NCBI GenBank assembly: GCA_963932145.1
Contig: OZ010587.1
Location: forward strand, 111,335,307-111,399,306
Source of the DNA: Acanthosepion lycidas
Taxonomy: Eukaryota > Mollusca > Cephalopoda > Sepiida > Sepiidae
Direction of reading: 5' to 3'
Length of the DNA: 64,000 nt
The stretch's first letter is position 1. The number at the start of each line of letters is the position of its first letter. The translations under genes and the position numbers were made by a program. Under the pieces are notes generated by a model, which did no database searches, was not told the origin of the DNA, and worked only from the letters and a program-made list of their open reading frames with translations. Below are positions 1 to 11,887 of this stretch, one piece after another.

Positions 1-109
1 ACAATATAGACAGATATGTAAGCTATATATTAATAAATATACATGAGTAAATAAAAAAACAAAACAACAATCCCCATATAAAATATGGACTGTCTCATCG
101 TTGCAACAA

Positions 110-114
<5 letters not shown>

Positions 115-152
<38 letters not shown>

Positions 153-161
153 AAATTTTGT

Positions 162-195
<34 letters not shown>

Positions 196-210
196 ACAAA
201 ATTTAAATTA
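115..210. repeat. (TA)n inside a palindrome
   Basis: (TA)n, then AATTTAAATTTTGTTAAATA, (TA)n and the complement TATTTAACAAAATTTAAATT. Confidence 0.85.
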
Positions 211-240
211 TATTAAATTGTAAATTAATACAAAAGAGAA

Positions 241-560
241 ACATGGAGTAGTGGATAGCAGCTTGGATTGGGGAATTGGAGGGCTGAGTTCGAATTCCAG
301 TCAGATCCATTACAATCTCTTACATCATGCTAATACCCTTGGGAAAGGTATGAATCCTCTTCTTCTCCCCCCCAGCTATGGGTAAATAGCAGGACAGACT
401 AGGTTCTATAGCCTTGGGTGGTAACTAGTCTAGGAGAAGGAAAATCTTGGAATTCAAAATCAGCCTGGAGAGGGTTGGGCACCATCAGGCTATCTTGCCC
501 AAGAAACAACACTTCTACTATGGCGGCAGTACACATGGTGACCCTACAGGTCATGAGATA
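241..560 (+). mobile_element. tRNA-derived SINE, family A
   Basis: An A box (TAGTGGATAGC) and B box (GAGTTCGAATTCC) form a tRNA-like pol III head. The body contains CAGCTATGGGTAAATAGCAG and CTAGGAGAAGG, shared with other copies in this window (for example 21866 and, reversed, 20165). Confidence 0.8.
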
Positions 561-774
561 CAATAAAAAATTATATAATGGTCAGTCTTAACTCAACACC
601 TGAAGTTTGCATTGTGCATGAAACTCTGAGTCATGTTAAAATATAGTTTTAAGGATAATATTGCTCAGCAATAGAGCATGTATAAATAAGGGTAAGCACT
701 GATGTCAACACCAAGTACCAACAGTTTTTTTCATGCTTAAACGCATTCTTCAGGCCATATATTCACAGGATGTG

Positions 775-1050
775 TAGATGTGTGGGTGTTGTACTGGATA
801 GAATGAGATATTGGAGAGCTGAGTTTGAATTCCATTTGGGTTTATTGTTCACTTAGGCATAAGTACCTATGGGAAAGTTATGAATCCAGATTACCCCTCA
901 GCTATGGGTTAACTAACTTGCATCTGGAAAAATTATTGTTATCTTTAAAAAATTGTTAATACAATATTCACTTAAAAAAAAAGAAATAATTTTTATGTCC
1001 CAAACATTTTTTTGCTTTAAATTACCCACAAAGGTTTGATAAGCCATGAA
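775..1050 (+). mobile_element. tRNA-derived SINE, family A, with conserved 3' tail
   Basis: The head TTGTACTGGATAGAATG and B-box-like GAGTTTGAATTCC are followed by TCAGCTATGGGTTAA. The end, near 1015-1045, carries the TTAAATTACCCACAAAGG tail shared with several other repeats here. Confidence 0.75.
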
Positions 1051-1615
1051 AAACAAATCAATCAATTTGACAAAATGCAAAGATATTGTAAGTGTCAGGA
1101 AGTGAGACAATGATCCTAGGTGTCCATATGTATCCCATTAGGGTTTTTTTTATGGGCATTATGTTAGTATTAATTAAATGTCTTAATTATAATTGATTAG
1201 GTTCAGAATAAACCTAAAAATACCGTGAAAAGTTTTATGTTTCTAGCATCTACAGTTTTATTTTTCATACTTGTATTGACAGACAGATGACTGTCACATT
1301 TTATTTAACAGATTGTGAATAATTATTAATATTTTTAGATTTTATATCTCACCTGTGTAAAATTTTCTTTAATGACCTTTTAAGCAATTAATTTTGATCA
1401 ATAATAAATAAATTATATTTTGTCAACTTCAGGTTGGGTTGAGAACTTTTTAGTGAGTCCTTGTTAAAAATTGTTTCATGGATTTTCCTTAAAACAATTT
1501 TTCAATAAGGCAAAAAAAAAAAATTGAATAAGTCATTAGAAATAATTTTAAATTAATAAAGAAAAAAAATGTAATTATTACAGCAAATAATGAATTTTTT
1601 TCCTTTTTTTAATTA

Positions 1616-1715
1616 TTAGTTTGGTGCAAAAATAATGACGTAATAATTTCGTTTTTTGACGTTTTTGAACGTCAAAAAACGACATTATTACGTCATTATT
1701 TTTGCACCAAACTAA
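1616..1715. mobile_element. MADE1-like mariner MITE, copy 1
   Basis: A near-perfect 100-bp palindrome that starts TTAGTTTGGTGCAAAAATAA and ends with its complement, flanked on both sides by TA (1614-1615 and 1716-1717), the mariner target duplication. The terminal sequence resembles the Hsmar1/MADE1 inverted repeat. There is no transposase inside; it is a hairpin non-autonomous element. Confidence 0.85.
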
Positions 1716-2344
1716 TATTTGCTTTGTGAATTTCCCAATTATATTTAATCAAAGTCTGTATTTTTATTTGGAAAATGTTTAATAATTATTTCACTCAGCA
1801 ACAAAAAGAAAACTACCTTAAAAAAACTACCCTATGCTTTTTTTTTTTTAAATGTACCTTAAAAAAAGGTACCTTAAAAATTAAATCTTTTTAATTTCTT
1901 TTTGTTTGCAAATAATGCTAAAACCCAGAAAAAAATAGATACAAAACCTTTTCAATGGAAATTCTGTTCTTCAGACACTGTGCCAACCAAACTCTTCACA
2001 ACTCAAAGAACTTTTGGGAAAATCCTCACAGAGTAAATGATACCAGTTTTCTCGAGGTCAACAATTTTCGTCTCAGTTCTTTCTAAGTGCTTTTTCAGTT
2101 TTGTTTTTTTTCCTCTCTAGACTGAAAAAATCCATATGATCTTGCAATTATCAATTTCTACCATTATTATTATTACTACTAGAAATACCTGTGAAAATTT
2201 CACGGTTTTAACTTTTTCTATTTCACTGAAGCACTTCTATCTTCGTTTCTTTCTTTCTTTCTTTCTTCGATTCTTTCATTTTCTCACTGAAAACAAGTGG
2301 ACTGTCTGATATGTCTTTTTCCGTCTTTACATGTGATCAAAATG

Positions 2345-2575
2345 AAATATTCCATTATTTAAGAGGTACTGGTAGAGCGTAATGGTCATGCCAACTAAGA
2401 GGACAAGCAGAATTATAAGAAGATTATTATTACACTATTTACTACTATTGTCCTCATCTTTGTTGCCATTTTTATTACAACATTGTAATAAATATGGCGA
2501 CAAAGACAAGGACTGAATAATGTAAATAGTGTACATAATACCTCATCTCAGAAATATAAACAGATACTGAAGATT
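2345..2575. repeat. Family B body inverted pair (hairpin)
   Basis: Reverse unit (ACTATTGTCCTCATCTTTG, 2434-2462) is followed by forward unit (ACAAGGACTGAATAATG, then GTACATAATACCTCATCTC, to about 2568), making a foldback centred near 2478. Confidence 0.6.
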
Positions 2576-2807
2576 ATTATTATTTTGCATGTTTGTGTGT
2601 TTTAAATAGTGTCCTTGTACCTGTAAAAAAACTCAACAACAATAAACTGGATTATTGTTGTGTGAATTGGTGTTTCAATTCAGGATTGAAGTATAATATC
2701 TGTGTACTCTGATAAAGTGTTACACATATGAAAACAAAACAAAAAAAAAAATGATGTGATATTTATTAGTCTCTAAAAAAAGTAGGATTCCTTATTTTTT
2801 TTTTTTT

Positions 2808-3005
2808 TTATGATTTATCAACCTTTTGTGGGGTATTTAAAGCCAGAAAATATTGTTAAATTATAAGAAGTTTTGAGATAATGATTTACTGATTCAAGTC
2901 CTACTTTTTAACCCATAGCCGGGGAGAGTAGAGGTGGATTCATACTTTTCCCAAGAGTATTCGCACGTAAGTGGATATAATGAATCTCATTGTAATTGAA
3001 ACACT
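2808..3005 (-). mobile_element. SINE family A fragment, reverse
   Basis: On the minus strand it shows the CTTGGGAAAAGTATGAATCC and CGGCTATGGGTTAAA body segments and the GACTTTAAATACCCC-like 3' tail. The tRNA head is lost. Confidence 0.65.
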
Positions 3006-6000
3006 GCTCTTCATTTCTGAGCTGTCATCAGTCACACATCCAAGTTTACAGTCCGTGATATTCTCAAGCAGTCACCTATACAGGTAATGACAGGATTCGT
3101 AAAGAATATCATGAACAGGGGATAATTCTTGAGACTAATAAAGGGTGTATGTCACGTGTTACCATAACAACGGAATAGCTTATTAGTAAGGAAATATCAA
3201 GCCGCTAATACATTGCCCCTGTTTTGTTTTTTGTGTTAGTTTTTGTTTTGTATTTTTATTTACTTTTAACAATTTTAAAAGCAGAATTATTTCTTTTATG
3301 CTTTTCTGGATGAAAACATACTCGTGTGTAAACATCACCAGTGCGTTTGCAGAATTATTTAAATTCTGTTTTCATTTATTGATGTTATGAGTTAAACTAC
3401 TTGCCTGTTTGTGATATAATGAATTCGACAGATTTACCCTTGGAAACACTGTTGGGAGATAAATCCTTTGAACCTCTCTCTCTCTCTATTACAACAAAAA
3501 AATGTAAGAATCGCTACACAATTGCCGTCGTGTTTAAACACATAACAATGTAACTCTTCAGGCGATTGTAAATTAGTGGCGAGCCTAAATTAAATGTTAC
3601 GAACGTTATAAGTGTACTGTGTACTCTGTTCGTTCTCATCGTACCTGTATATATACATTATATAAGAACTAGCGCACACTGCTCGGTGTTGTGCTAAAAA
3701 AACAGTGAGGAATAAAAATAATAGTTTATTTTTATTTTATATGATATTTTTTTTGCAGATTAAATTATTTATCCACTAAAATTTAAATTAAATTAAATAT
3801 ATTTAAATTTGGCATAAATTGAATACAGGTAAAATAGGTAATAAATAAAAAGTCAATTTTATTGACTTTATTAACTTAAGTCAATAAAAATAATTGACCT
3901 CATTCACTCGTGAATGAATAATAAAAAAAATATGAAATTGTTTTTTTTTTTTTCTTTTTGCATTTAAAAATAAATTACGTAAGAAGAAGCTGCAAGTGAA
4001 TTGTTTTAAAAATAAAACCATCAAAGTTTTAAATAAAAACTTGGAAATACTTTTTTTTTTATTAATATATGAATGAAACTTTTTCTTTCTTTTGTTTTTG
4101 TAGTTTTAAATTTTCATGTTTACCTTTTTTTTTAGTAATTAAAAGAAAAACTACTTTTTTGCTTATTTTTATTTATTTATGACTTGAATCATTCAAATTA
4201 TCTGCTTAAATTATTGAAATTATTCTTTACACCTGATTTACCTTTTTTTTTTTTTAAAAAGAATATATAAGAAAAATAATTACTTCGTTTAAAAAAGAAA
4301 AGAAGATAAGTAGATGAAATTATTTGACTCCAGAGAGTGTAAAACTAAAAATATTATTATAAAGTTATATTTTCAAAGATATTTTTATTAATTTTATTTT
4401 GTCTGTAGTAAACCTTGCTATTTCAGACAAAGACAAATTTTCTTTAAAGCTAAACTGGGAAATTCAAAGTTGTTTTAAATTTGTTGGAAACTAAAACGTT
4501 TCATTTCAAATAAAGTAGTATTTGAATCCGTGTTTGTTGTCAGGTTGGTACACATGAATTAGTTAAAAAAAAATTTTGTTGAGGGCTTTGGGTTGTGCTG
4601 ATAAAAAAAAAAAAAAACTCTAAAAAAAATTATTAATTAGAAAAATAAAAACGTTTCAATGTTCGCTTTTCCAAAAATTGATCGAAAATTAATTTCATCA
4701 TTGCGGAAAAAAAAGTCTTGACTTTTAACGATTTTCCAAATATTAGTTACATAAGCATTTTTGTGAATTGTCCCCAAAGATTGGAAAAAGAATAAAACAA
4801 AGAATTGTTGCCTTTTGTACATTATAAAGAAAAAAAAAAAAAAATGTCCATTTATTTTTTTTTTTTCTTCATAAAAAAGTATTGAACTTTTACCTTTTAG
4901 TTTAAAATAATTATTTTTCTTATTTTTCGGGGGAAAAAAATTAAATTATAAAATTCGATTTGAAATAAATTTATTTTTGTTATGCTGCTAAGTGAATGTA
5001 AAACAAAAAATTAAACATTTTTGAGTTTAAAAACCAGGATATCCGCATTTTTAAAGAAGTCTTAGTTTTTTCCTTGTTTGAAAGAAAGAAAAAGAAAAAG
5101 GAATTAAAAAACAGAAGGAAAGTTAAAAAAAAAAAATAAATTCACCTTTTTTACTTGCCAAAAATCCTTTTTTTCCCTGAAGAAGGCGTATTTCTGTCAT
5201 CATCATCATCTTAATAATTGGTAGATGATGATTAAAGTAACCTTTTATTTTTTTGGTCTCCTCTATTTTATTCGCATGACTTCTTCCTTACGAATTCGAC
5301 TTGGATGTTTGCCTTGTTTTGTTTTTTTTTAAATTACATCATAAATTACATGTGCTTCTCTTTCTTTTTTTTTTTTTTTTTTAACTTACTTGGGGTCTTC
5401 TTTTTTTTTAATATCTGTTTGTTTTTAAAGGTCGCCGTTTGACATCGTAACCATGACAATAATAATGAAAAAAAGGACAACAGCTGTGTTTTTTTTTTTT
5501 TTTTTTTTAGTCTGACACTCCTCTCCTTGTATTGTTCTTTTAGTTTTTGGTTTTGAAAAACACAAACAACCTTGCCTTAAGATCGGGAAAAAAAAACCCT
5601 CACCAGTCCAGTTTCAAGGCTGATTATTTATATCAACTGATGAAATAAAAAAAAAAAAAAAAAAAAAGAAACAAAACAATCAAGAAGAGGATGTGTCTGT
5701 ATCTCTTCTTGTCTCTCTGGTTAACAAATATCGATTGCCCCCCCCCCTAAGTACACACGCCTGCTTTTCAGTCGAAGATAAATTATTGCTATTACTCATC
5801 TTTCAAAGCATTTATTTATTTGAATGTAGTTAAGTTAACAACTAGTTGCATGATGTTGCAGTTAGTGTAAAAATGAACTTTACTTACAAGACAAAAAGTA
5901 TATAATTTTGTTTTGTTTGTGTATGAAATGACTAAAAAATCTGTAAGAGTTTCTGTTTACTACTTTTTAAAATAACTCATAACGCGTTATAGTAAAAATA

Positions 6001-7350
6001 AAAATGATTTCTTATCATTTCTATTTAGTTGATTTGGCTAGTAATTACTTCCTCATATAAAGTGAGTTTTTGTAGACTTTAAACTAAAGTTTAAACCAAC
6101 AATATTAACTACATTTTATTTTACACACACACCGTCACACGTGTAGATTTTTATTTTTCAATAATGACTTTTTCAATGTGAATGAAAGCAAATTTAATTA
6201 GTTAAAAATTAAAAATAGAATTTATTTAACTTAAATGTTAATTTTAAACTTTTTCTCTAAAGAAAAACGTTAATTAATTACAAATTACACTGTTAATGAA
6301 TTTATTCATTCATTGCGCACATATTTTGTACAAAGATCTTGTGGTGTTGGCTGTCTTTATTTATTTTAAATCTTGAATAATAAACTTTTCTATTTTCATT
6401 TGTATCTTAATACACAAGAAACATCCGCTCACCCAAAAAAGAAAAAGTATAAAAACTGCCCAAAGGGTTTTTTTTTTTTTTTTTTTTTTTACTTTTAAAT
6501 ACCCGGTGCATGGCAGTGATCGTGTACTAGAAAGTGCAGAGATGCGTAAAAAAAGCCGTAGAGATTTACTTATTTATGAGGAGTTTTTAACTTCCTTCGC
6601 ATTTTTACGGTTACCAGAGACTCTTCTTCATTCATAGTTGGCAAAGCACTCAGAAGTCAATATAACAACAGTAACACATACCATTTTCTTTTTTATTTCT
6701 GTCCTGTCTAACTAAAAATATATCTTGTTATTTTAGTGAGAAATGATGAAGAAGAAAGTGAAAAAAAAAGTAAGCCCCTCCCCCACACACACAAAAGAGA
6801 AGAAAACAAACGAACGGCCTGTTCTATCCTCCCCTCAGCACCATCATCATCATTAACAACAACAACAGGCCTTTTCTCTCTCTTCTCTTTCTGTCGTCCA
6901 TTGTGACGCACCGTAATCAATAATAATTTTTGCTGGTACATTTTTTTCCCTTTTAAATGTAAGCTTACTGCAGTTGTTGTTATTGTTGCTATTACACAAG
7001 TTACAACCAGTGTCCGATTTAAGTTGGATCAACATTTTCCTGGCTTTGGGAATCAATGTTTTTAGAAGTACACACCGACTATTTCTGTTATCATGTGATG
7101 GTAGTACATATTCAATAATAGTTGCCCCTGATAAAATTACCACGGCAGCTTTTTTGATACAACCAAACAATTACAAAGTCACAATCTCATTGGAAAAGAA
7201 AAGAAAAAAAAGCTTTATTGTTTATTTTAAATTGGTTATATTAATAAAAAAAATGTTTTTTTCCAAACAATTTGTTATGAAGGGAAAATTTTTTAATTGC
7301 TATACTTAAAAAGGATGTATTGGTAATTAATTGGTATGGTAAAAGTGCAA
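3006..7350. other. TE-poor AT-rich stretch, no gene recognised
   Basis: Long A and T homopolymers, no SINE, LINE or PLE I can see. Slightly CpG-richer spots lie near 3520-3690 and 6520-6620. It contains only short unsupported frames. It could hold a promoter or first exon but nothing shows it. Confidence 0.5.
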
Positions 7351-7354
7351 ATTA

Positions 7355-7640
7355 CTAAAGCTGAGTTAAAGTTCTGTCTGAGATTGTTACATTCATTTTT
7401 GCATTGATGTCCTTGGGAAAAGCATAAATCTATTTCTTTTCATCCTCAGCTAGGGGGTCAAATAGGGTAGACAAGGCTTTATAGACTTGGGTGGTAGCTA
7501 CTCTAGGAGGAGATCTTTGAATTAAAAACCTTAGAGAAAGCAGCAGAAAACCACTGCACTACTTTTTCCTGGAAGTTATGGCAGTTCACTGATAATAAAA
7601 GAAAAGGAAGCTGTGGAGGGCCATGATCGCTTACAATGAA
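7355..7640 (+). mobile_element. SINE family A fragment with LINE-like 3' end
   Basis: It contains GTCCTTGGGAAAAGCATAAA, CCTCAGCTAGGG and CTACTCTAGGAGG. It ends with GGAAGCTGTGGAGGGCCATG, a segment also found at 10839, 9178 and 45035 that resembles a LINE ORF end. Confidence 0.6.
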
Positions 7641-7649
7641 GCATGTTGA

Positions 7650-9240
7650 AAAGAATCCATGACATTATCAACAAAGGGCTTGTTCTTTGCAGTTTAAACA
7701 TTAAAATGTCTTCAACTTAAATTTCGATCAGCTTTTTCTTCGTTTCCCTGCCTGTGTCTTACAGATATCTTGTCAATCTACTCACATAGATGAACTAAAA
7801 GGTTCACTTCAAAATTCCCTGAACATTAACTGGATCAAAAGCAACCTGAAGAAGGCCAAAGAACATAATTGATGAAACATTATAGCAACAACAAAGATGA
7901 AGATATTTACTCTGAATGTAAATAATGATAACTCCTTATTCCAGAAATTCTGGCAAATTTCCAACTTTTACTTAGTATGCAGGTTTGTTTTATTCAGCCA
8001 TTTTGAAATTAGTTCATAAATTGGACCAAAAATTAGTTGGGATCCATATTCTACAAAAAATATTTCTAAATACTGTTTAACTGCAGACATCAGGTAATTT
8101 CTTGAGTCTGTGGGTTACATGATCCAGACATGATTACCATTGCTAAATATGAAAGCTTTTAGCTTTTATTTTTTTGATGCCATTGGAAAGTTTGATTCAA
8201 ATCCTTTCCTAAGAATGTACACAGACTTTTTTCTTTTTATGTGCCATATCCTTTCAGGATGTAGGCGATCATGGCTCTCCACCTCCCTCTATCCTTTGTA
8301 CTTATCAACAAGTTCCTTCCCTCTGCTTCCTCCTCCAGACCATGTTATGTCATCCACTTGCTTAAGTCTGCCAGGTATGACATATTTTGTTGCTACGTAT
8401 CGAATATTTATATTACAAGATGAAAGTTTTGGTTGATTTTTTTTTTTTTTTTTTTTTTTTTTTAGCAACTTTATTTCTGTCTTATTCCAAAATTCATAGA
8501 CTCACAGGAAAGTGTATTGAAAGCAATAAGGGTAGGGAGAAACAACAAGTAGCTGACTTAATTGGGATAAATGGATGGCTGAACAAGGACTGCAAGAGGC
8601 AGTAAGGAGATAAACATTACTTAGACTTACAAAGGATCTTTGTTTTACAATGATCACTGCACAAGGCCCAAGAGCCACTCGAGGTAGAGGGTTACAGAGT
8701 AAGAGGAACAGTTTATGAAGATATGTAGGCAGGATAACAGGTGATCCTAGACTTGAGAAAGTTAAGATTATAGTGATTGAGGAAGCATCCTCTTGGGAGT
8801 TAATTCTACAAATCGGCGTTTCCTGGGAAGAAGTGGAACTTACATGTCAGCAATGGAATATGAAGGGAATGAAGGTGGTTCGCTTTAGTGGGCGTGGCAT
8901 TTCTTAGCCCCGAAAGTTTAAACTGGTGGAACTAAGGAATGTAGTTGGTTTGAATACTTTTCATGGAAATAGCAATAGAGCAACGAGAGGCTTGTGACAT
9001 TTTGTCTGTGGGAAGGGGGTTGCAGGGTGGGAAATAATTTGTCACCCATGTGGATACAGAGATGCTCTTGAACTCTTAACGAGACTGGAAAGTGAAGACT
9101 GGGCAGCTCCTGCCCATATATGTAAGCAGAGCACCATTTTCTCCTGATCTATTTTTTTTGTGTAGGATAGCAGGATATATGAAGCTGTGGAGAGTCATGA
9201 TTGCCTATGTCTGAAAGAACACAATGTGTAAAAGTAGATT
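7650..9240. other. Non-coding, mixed old repeats
   Basis: A GAAGAAGGCCAAAG piece (7851, family B-like), a LINE-like tail in each direction (8225, 9178) and otherwise unrecognised sequence (8520-9130). Confidence 0.4.
8225..8400 (-). mobile_element. LINE-like tail module, reverse
   Basis: GGATGTAGGCGATCATGGCT is the complement of the tail module at 45047 and 10846 (GAGAGCCATGAT...). Nothing else recognisable. Confidence 0.4.
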
Positions 9241-9943
9241 ATTCCAAATTTGATACTTATTGATATTCTCACATAACTGGATTTTCTTAAACAGCTGAAC
9301 TTCGAGATTACTGAGGCTTTCTTTTGAAAGGGTAATGGGAGTGAGGGTTTTAGGAGTGACCCTTTTAGATGAAAAGGGTCAAACATTTTGTGAGACATTT
9401 AATTTCACACATTTTGATTTTTGTTTGTTAGATTTCAAATTTATTTCCTGCAATGTTGTTATAAAGTGGGACAATGTTAATTGTTTTTTTTTTTTTTTGG
9501 TGGGGGTGGGGAACAGTTCTTGTCAGATATGACATGAGCTCTATTCTGTTCTGAAATATAAGAGGATTGTAAAAATGTCATAGGAAATTTGCTTTTGTGT
9601 TTGTTTTTTTTAATAATAAGCAATGAGTCAATAAATGTAATTCTATCATCCAAGTCTATGAATGTCTTTTTTTCTCTGTTCCTTTTTTTGGTAATACCAG
9701 CAACTGTATTAAAAATGTAAAGCTGAGTATAATGTGCTTCATTTTGGCCTTTAAAAAAAAAAAAAAAATTAAAAAAAGCTGATAAATGGTGACCCTTGGA
9801 GTAAGTTTTTTCTTAAATGGTTATTTGTTTCTTTAGAATCCTTTTGTTATTTAGAAACCTGTGATTTCAATAAAAGAATTACATTTCAGAAAAAAATTCA
9901 TGAGAAATAAAGGAAAAAATACTTACAGATTTTAACTATGTTT

Positions 9944-9983
<40 letters not shown>

Positions 9984-10444
9984 GGATGAATAAGCTACAA
10001 AGAACCAACAGTGATCACTGTTTGCAATGGCAGAATATGAACTGAACTGTATTGCACAGAGTAATAGCTGTCAAAAGAACTTAATTTGATATAAAGGATT
10101 AAAACAACTTCTTTATCAGATGAGCAACATTACTTGCTCCCTACTTTTGAAACCAAAGAATCAAAAATAAACAGAAAGTAAAAATATCCTTTTACTTAGA
10201 AAAAAATAATTGTGAACGTATTTTCTGATGACATTTTGTGTATCATTTGATCCACCAAAATTCAAATTGGAGAAATAAGGGTAATTTTCTTTTTTTTCTT
10301 TTTTTTTAAACTGGAAACTCTATTATGTTTTATGAGTGTCTGATGCATTGTGGGTATTAAACTAACCTTTCCATTCTAATTCTGAAATCTTAACTGTATC
10401 CATTTTTGACTTGTCAATGTCTTTGTTTTACTGGCGATTAGAAA

Positions 10445-10445
10445 G

Positions 10446-10484
<39 letters not shown>

Positions 10485-10485
10485 G
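10445..10485. repeat. (ATT)n microsatellite
   Basis: About thirteen ATT units in a row. Confidence 0.95.
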
Positions 10486-10594
10486 ATGTAGACTTGTCTG
10501 AATAATTTGTGAAAATGAGAACCTATTTTGTTCGTATTATGTGGAGTTTAGTATTTTTTTTAGAAAATGGACCATCATTAAGATTTTCTAAGCT

Positions 10595-10895
10595 TAGTTC
10601 AAAGTTTATCTGAGGTTGTTTGTATCTATTTTGTCTTGGGAAAGACATGATCCAGCCTCTGCTCCCAGCCACCAAAGTTAGATTAACTAGAAGAGTTTTT
10701 TTGCCTTGTTTGGTAATCAGTCTATGAGAAAGACAACTCTAAATTTAAAACCATGAAGAAGGCACTGGGCAACTACAGCATTATCTTTTGCAAGAGCAAT
10801 CATGACAAGGTGCAGTTTTACGGAGATTAAAAAAAAAAGGAAGCTGTGGAGAGCCATTATACTTATGTTCTGAAGAGACATGGCACTTAAAAACA
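10595..10895 (+). mobile_element. SINE family A fragment with LINE-like 3' end
   Basis: Diverged body (TTGTCTTGGGAAAGACATGA, CAGTCTATGAGAAAG) followed by GGAAGCTGTGGAGAGCC and GACATGGCACTTAAA, the module shared with LINE-like pieces. Confidence 0.6.
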
Positions 10896-11415
10896 AAAAG
10901 AAACTAAGTTTTAACCCATGTATATTATTGTTTTCTGGTTCGTTAGAGGGTAAGTGGGTAGTTCTCTTTTGTTTCAGGCGAAGGTTGTGCTAGGATGCTG
11001 AAGTTAGCATTCTGTGCAATAGATGCACATGTCATAGAACATTCCTTGAAATTTTCTTTACACAAAAGATGTTCCCCCCTCCAATAAAATAAATATCTCT
11101 ATCTTGTTTTTGTTTCACACTTTTGTTTCTCTATTTTCTTAACACTTTAGTTTTTGTTCAACACCTGATCCCTGACCCAGTAAAAGCAGTTTGGTGACCC
11201 CAAAGTTAACTATAGGTTTCTTTACTTTGTCTTAACTTTGCAAGGTTGTTAGAAGTCAGTCTAGCAAATTAAACGTAATAAAGATTTGTCTTTTTCTGTT
11301 TTTAAATAAAACATCTTTGATAACATTATTCTTCAAAAAAGATTGAAAGAAAAATAAAAACTCTATATTGGTAAATTACAGAATCAAAATGAACCCTAAA
11401 AGAAATTCTTTAACA

Positions 11416-11790
11416 CAGTGATTCCAAAATGATGTGGAACACCTGATAATAAATATGATTTCTAAATTTAAAATACTGTTATAGATTACTTGTAATTGCA
11501 TGCACAAGTCCCAGTATAAATAATTATAAATAATTATCGACTGATTTTATCATTGTGATATTTTTGCATTATATCAAGTCTTAAGAAGATAGTAACTAGG
11601 GTCCACAAATTGGAGGAGAGCGTTATCAATGATAATGTTCTGACTTTGAATCTGCGGTTATCTCCCTTTAGCCCCCTCTCTGTTTTTTTATTTTTAAATG
11701 TACTTTTTATGACATCAAATTTGCTGAGGTGTGAGCAAATTTTAATTCCAAAAATGTGGCCCAGAGAAAAAAAAAGTTTGGGAACCACTG
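11416..11790. mobile_element. hAT-type MITE
   Basis: It starts CAGTGATTCCAAAATG and ends TTTGGGAACCACTG, the classic hAT terminal inverted repeat with decay on the left. The eight flanking bases are CTTTAACA and TTTTAAGA, agreeing at six of eight as expected for an old 8-bp target duplication. 375 bp, no transposase seen. Confidence 0.75.
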
Positions 11791-11887
11791 TTTTAAGAGA
11801 TCCATTGACTTTATAAATTAGGAGGCCATGTTTATAATCTAAACTTTTGAAGCATTGTATCCAAATAATTTTAATGTTGCTTTGTAT

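Noticed and set aside
6853-7170. 105-codon minus-strand frame (MFGCIKKAAVV...)
   Set aside because: Passes through AAC repeats and low-complexity text, no splice or homology support. Could not be tied to a gene.
9068-9160. Coding-looking segment RDALELLTRLESEDWAAPAH
   Set aside because: Flanked by AG and GT by chance, but followed by a LINE-like tail; more likely part of an old mobile element. Too little support for an exon.
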